Source: Oceanicaulis sp. (lineage in GTDB: Bacteria > Pseudomonadota > Alphaproteobacteria > Caulobacterales > Maricaulaceae). Taken from it: DNA of 6,833 nucleotides. Below the pieces are notes generated by a model that saw only the letters and a list, made by a program, of their open reading frames with translations, had not been told where the DNA came from and did no database searches. The translations under genes were made by a program, and so were the position numbers. This document shows, one piece after another, positions 5,711 through 6,833 of the stretch; the stretch's first letter is position 1; each line of letters begins with the position of its first letter. Location: assembly GCA_007571185.1 (NCBI GenBank), contig RKRX01000095.1:1-6833 (forward strand), given 5' to 3'.

Positions 5711-5740
5711 AAACCGCTGCCCTTTCGGGCGGCGGTTTTT
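5711..5740 (+). terminator. Strong intrinsic terminator of hup
   Basis: A 12-bp stem (5711-5722 with 5727-5738, including one T-G wobble), closed by a TTTC loop and ending in five T residues (5736-5740), is a textbook rho-independent terminator for the rightward hup transcript. On the opposite strand the same hairpin has a short TTTA tail, so it might also help stop the converging DAHP synthase transcript, though less efficiently. Confidence 0.9.
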
Positions 5741-5806
5741 CCCGGCTTTCAACACAGCCGCTGGCATCGGGTTCGACATTGCTCTTGATCGCGGGGGTGT
5801 ACAAAC

Positions 5807-6833
5807 CTAGCGCACGGCTCTCGGTGGCCCAAAATCATCCAGGCTGCGTTGCGACTCTGCTTGTTTCGCCGTCACCGCACCGCCGTGCAGGTCGTGGGCG
5901 GGCTTGAGGGCGTCAGAGATATGAAATGCCATTTCAAGCGCTTGATCGGCGTTCAGGCGAGGGTCGCAGTGGGTGTGATAACGGCTGGAGAGATCGGCCT
6001 CTGACAGATGGTCTGCGCCGCCGACGCACTCGGTCACATTCTGACCTGTCATCTCAAAATGCACCCCGCCCGGCTCGACCCCTTCGGCCCGCAGTACTTC
6101 GAGGAAGGTGCGCAGTTCGCCCAGCACCTTATCAAAATCCCGGGTTTTGAGGCCGTTTGACGTCTTGTGTGTGTTTCCGTGCATCGGGTCACAGGACCAG
6201 ATCACATCGCGACCTTCAGCCTTCACCTTGCGCACCAGCAACGGCAAACCTTGCGCCACCTTGTCTGCACCCATGCGCGCATACAGAATCAGCCGCCCAG
6301 CCTCATCGTACGGATTAAGCACATCAATCAGCCTGATCAACTCGTCAGGATCCAGTGTCGGTCCACATTTTAACCCGATTGGATTCTTGATGCCACGCAT
6401 GAATTCCACATGGGCATGATCAATCTGGCGAGTCCGGTCACCAATCCACAGCAGGTGCGCGCTGGTGTCATACCAGTGGCCTGAACCGCTTTCCATTCGG
6501 GTCAGCGCTTGCTCGAACGGCAGGTGCAATGCTTCGTGAGAGGTGAAAAAATCCACCCTTTCAAGAGTTGGCGCCTCACCCGGGGTCACCCCGCACGCGC
6601 GCATGAAAGCCAACGCCTCACTGATCCGGTCGGCGTATTTCTGATAACGTTCGCCAGCCGGACTGCCAGCCAGGAAAGTCAGCGTCCACTGGTGCACATT
6701 ATGCAGGTCGGCATAACCGCCGGATGCCAGCGCCCGCAGCAGATTCAATGTGGCCGCAGATTGATCATAGGCCCGCACCAGCCGCCCTGGATCAGGCGTA
6801 CGGGCTTTCTCAGTGAACGCCATGCCATTGATG
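5807..6833 (-). CDS. Class II 3-deoxy-7-phosphoheptulonate (DAHP) synthase, 5' end beyond window
   Basis: First enzyme of the shikimate pathway, condensing phosphoenolpyruvate and erythrose 4-phosphate in the cytoplasm. It is the class II (plant/Mycobacterium) type, not the E. coli AroF/G/H type. Numbering from the methionine encoded at 6823-6821, visible blocks are [20 protein letters not shown] (22-41), [18 protein letters not shown] (92-109), [17 protein letters not shown] (117-133), [16 protein letters not shown] (141-156), [10 protein letters not shown] (212-221), [12 protein letters not shown] (255-266) and [15 protein letters not shown] (283-297). H215, E257 and D287 correspond to three of the four metal ligands; the fourth, an N-terminal cysteine, is off the edge. 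That methionine is not the start: the frame continues upstream as I-N-G, giving the family's internal I-N-G-M-A-F-T-E. Class II enzymes have about 450-470 residues, so roughly 115-125 are missing to the right. It converges with hup, with 143 bases between the stops. Regulatory N-terminal elements cannot be judged. Confidence 0.96.
   Translation of the reverse strand, partial: INGMAFTEKARTPDPGRLVRAYDQSAATLNLLRALASGGYADLHNVHQWTLTFLAGSPAGERYQKYADRISEALAFMRACGVTPGEAPTLERVDFFTSHEALHLPFEQALTRMESGSGHWYDTSAHLLWIGDRTRQIDHAHVEFMRGIKNPIGLKCGPTLDPDELIRLIDVLNPYDEAGRLILYARMGADKVAQGLPLLVRKVKAEGRDVIWSCDPMHGNTHKTSNGLKTRDFDKVLGELRTFLEVLRAEGVEPGGVHFEMTGQNVTECVGGADHLSEADLSSRYHTHCDPRLNADQALEMAFHISDALKPAHDLHGGAVTAKQAESQRSLDDFGPPRAVR

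Noticed and set aside
5217..5804. 195-residue minus-strand ORF
   Set aside because: It is the antisense shadow of hup and runs through the hup terminator.
1..6833. tRNA, rRNA or CRISPR array
   Set aside because: No T-arm/acceptor pairing, rRNA signature or regularly spaced repeats were seen on either strand.

Overview
The window looks like chromosomal DNA of a Gram-negative alphaproteobacterium of medium-high GC. The clues are the compact GluRS with an HVGN/KLSKR signature, a class II (plant-type) DAHP synthase, an 88-residue HU protein, and an IS256-family relic of a type common in that class. A Maricaulales/Caulobacterales-like host is a guess from the style of the proteins, not something the sequence proves.

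Layout, left to right. (1) 1-223 (-): the first part of an AT-rich sulfotransferase-like gene, about 33% GC over positions 1-240 by hand count, running off the left edge. (2) About 224-439: a junction zone where composition changes abruptly, with no gene I can support. (3) 440-1001: a decayed, internally deleted IS256-family element. It keeps only the C-terminal part of its transposase but has recognisable imperfect inverted repeats at both ends. (4) 1024-1629 (+): a short AlkA-type HhH-GPD DNA glycosylase that starts just after the IS end. (5) 1716-3059 (+): a MurL-like enzyme, the ATP-dependent epimerase that converts the terminal L-Glu of UDP-MurNAc-L-Ala-L-Glu to D-Glu. (6) 3060-3734: a poorly coding stretch with one weak minus-strand ORF and a possible 37-residue membrane microprotein. 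(7) 3735-5087 (-): glutamyl-tRNA synthetase gltX. (8) 5088-5396: an intergenic region with a candidate promoter for (9) hup (HU), 5397-5663 (+), which is followed by two hairpins, the second a strong intrinsic terminator. (10) 5807-6833 (-): class II DAHP synthase, converging on hup. Its 5' end lies beyond the right edge, because the frame stays open through the methionine at 6823.

The right half is ordinary housekeeping: translation, nucleoid structure and the shikimate pathway. The left part is accessory, with a foreign-looking sulfotransferase fragment and IS scar abutting the glycosylase. The most interesting gene is the MurL homologue. MurL is known as the partner of MurD2 in an alternative, MurI-independent route to D-glutamate in peptidoglycan, yet no murD2 lies beside it here. 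No CRISPR array, tRNA or rRNA was seen, and I found no convincing wholly new system.
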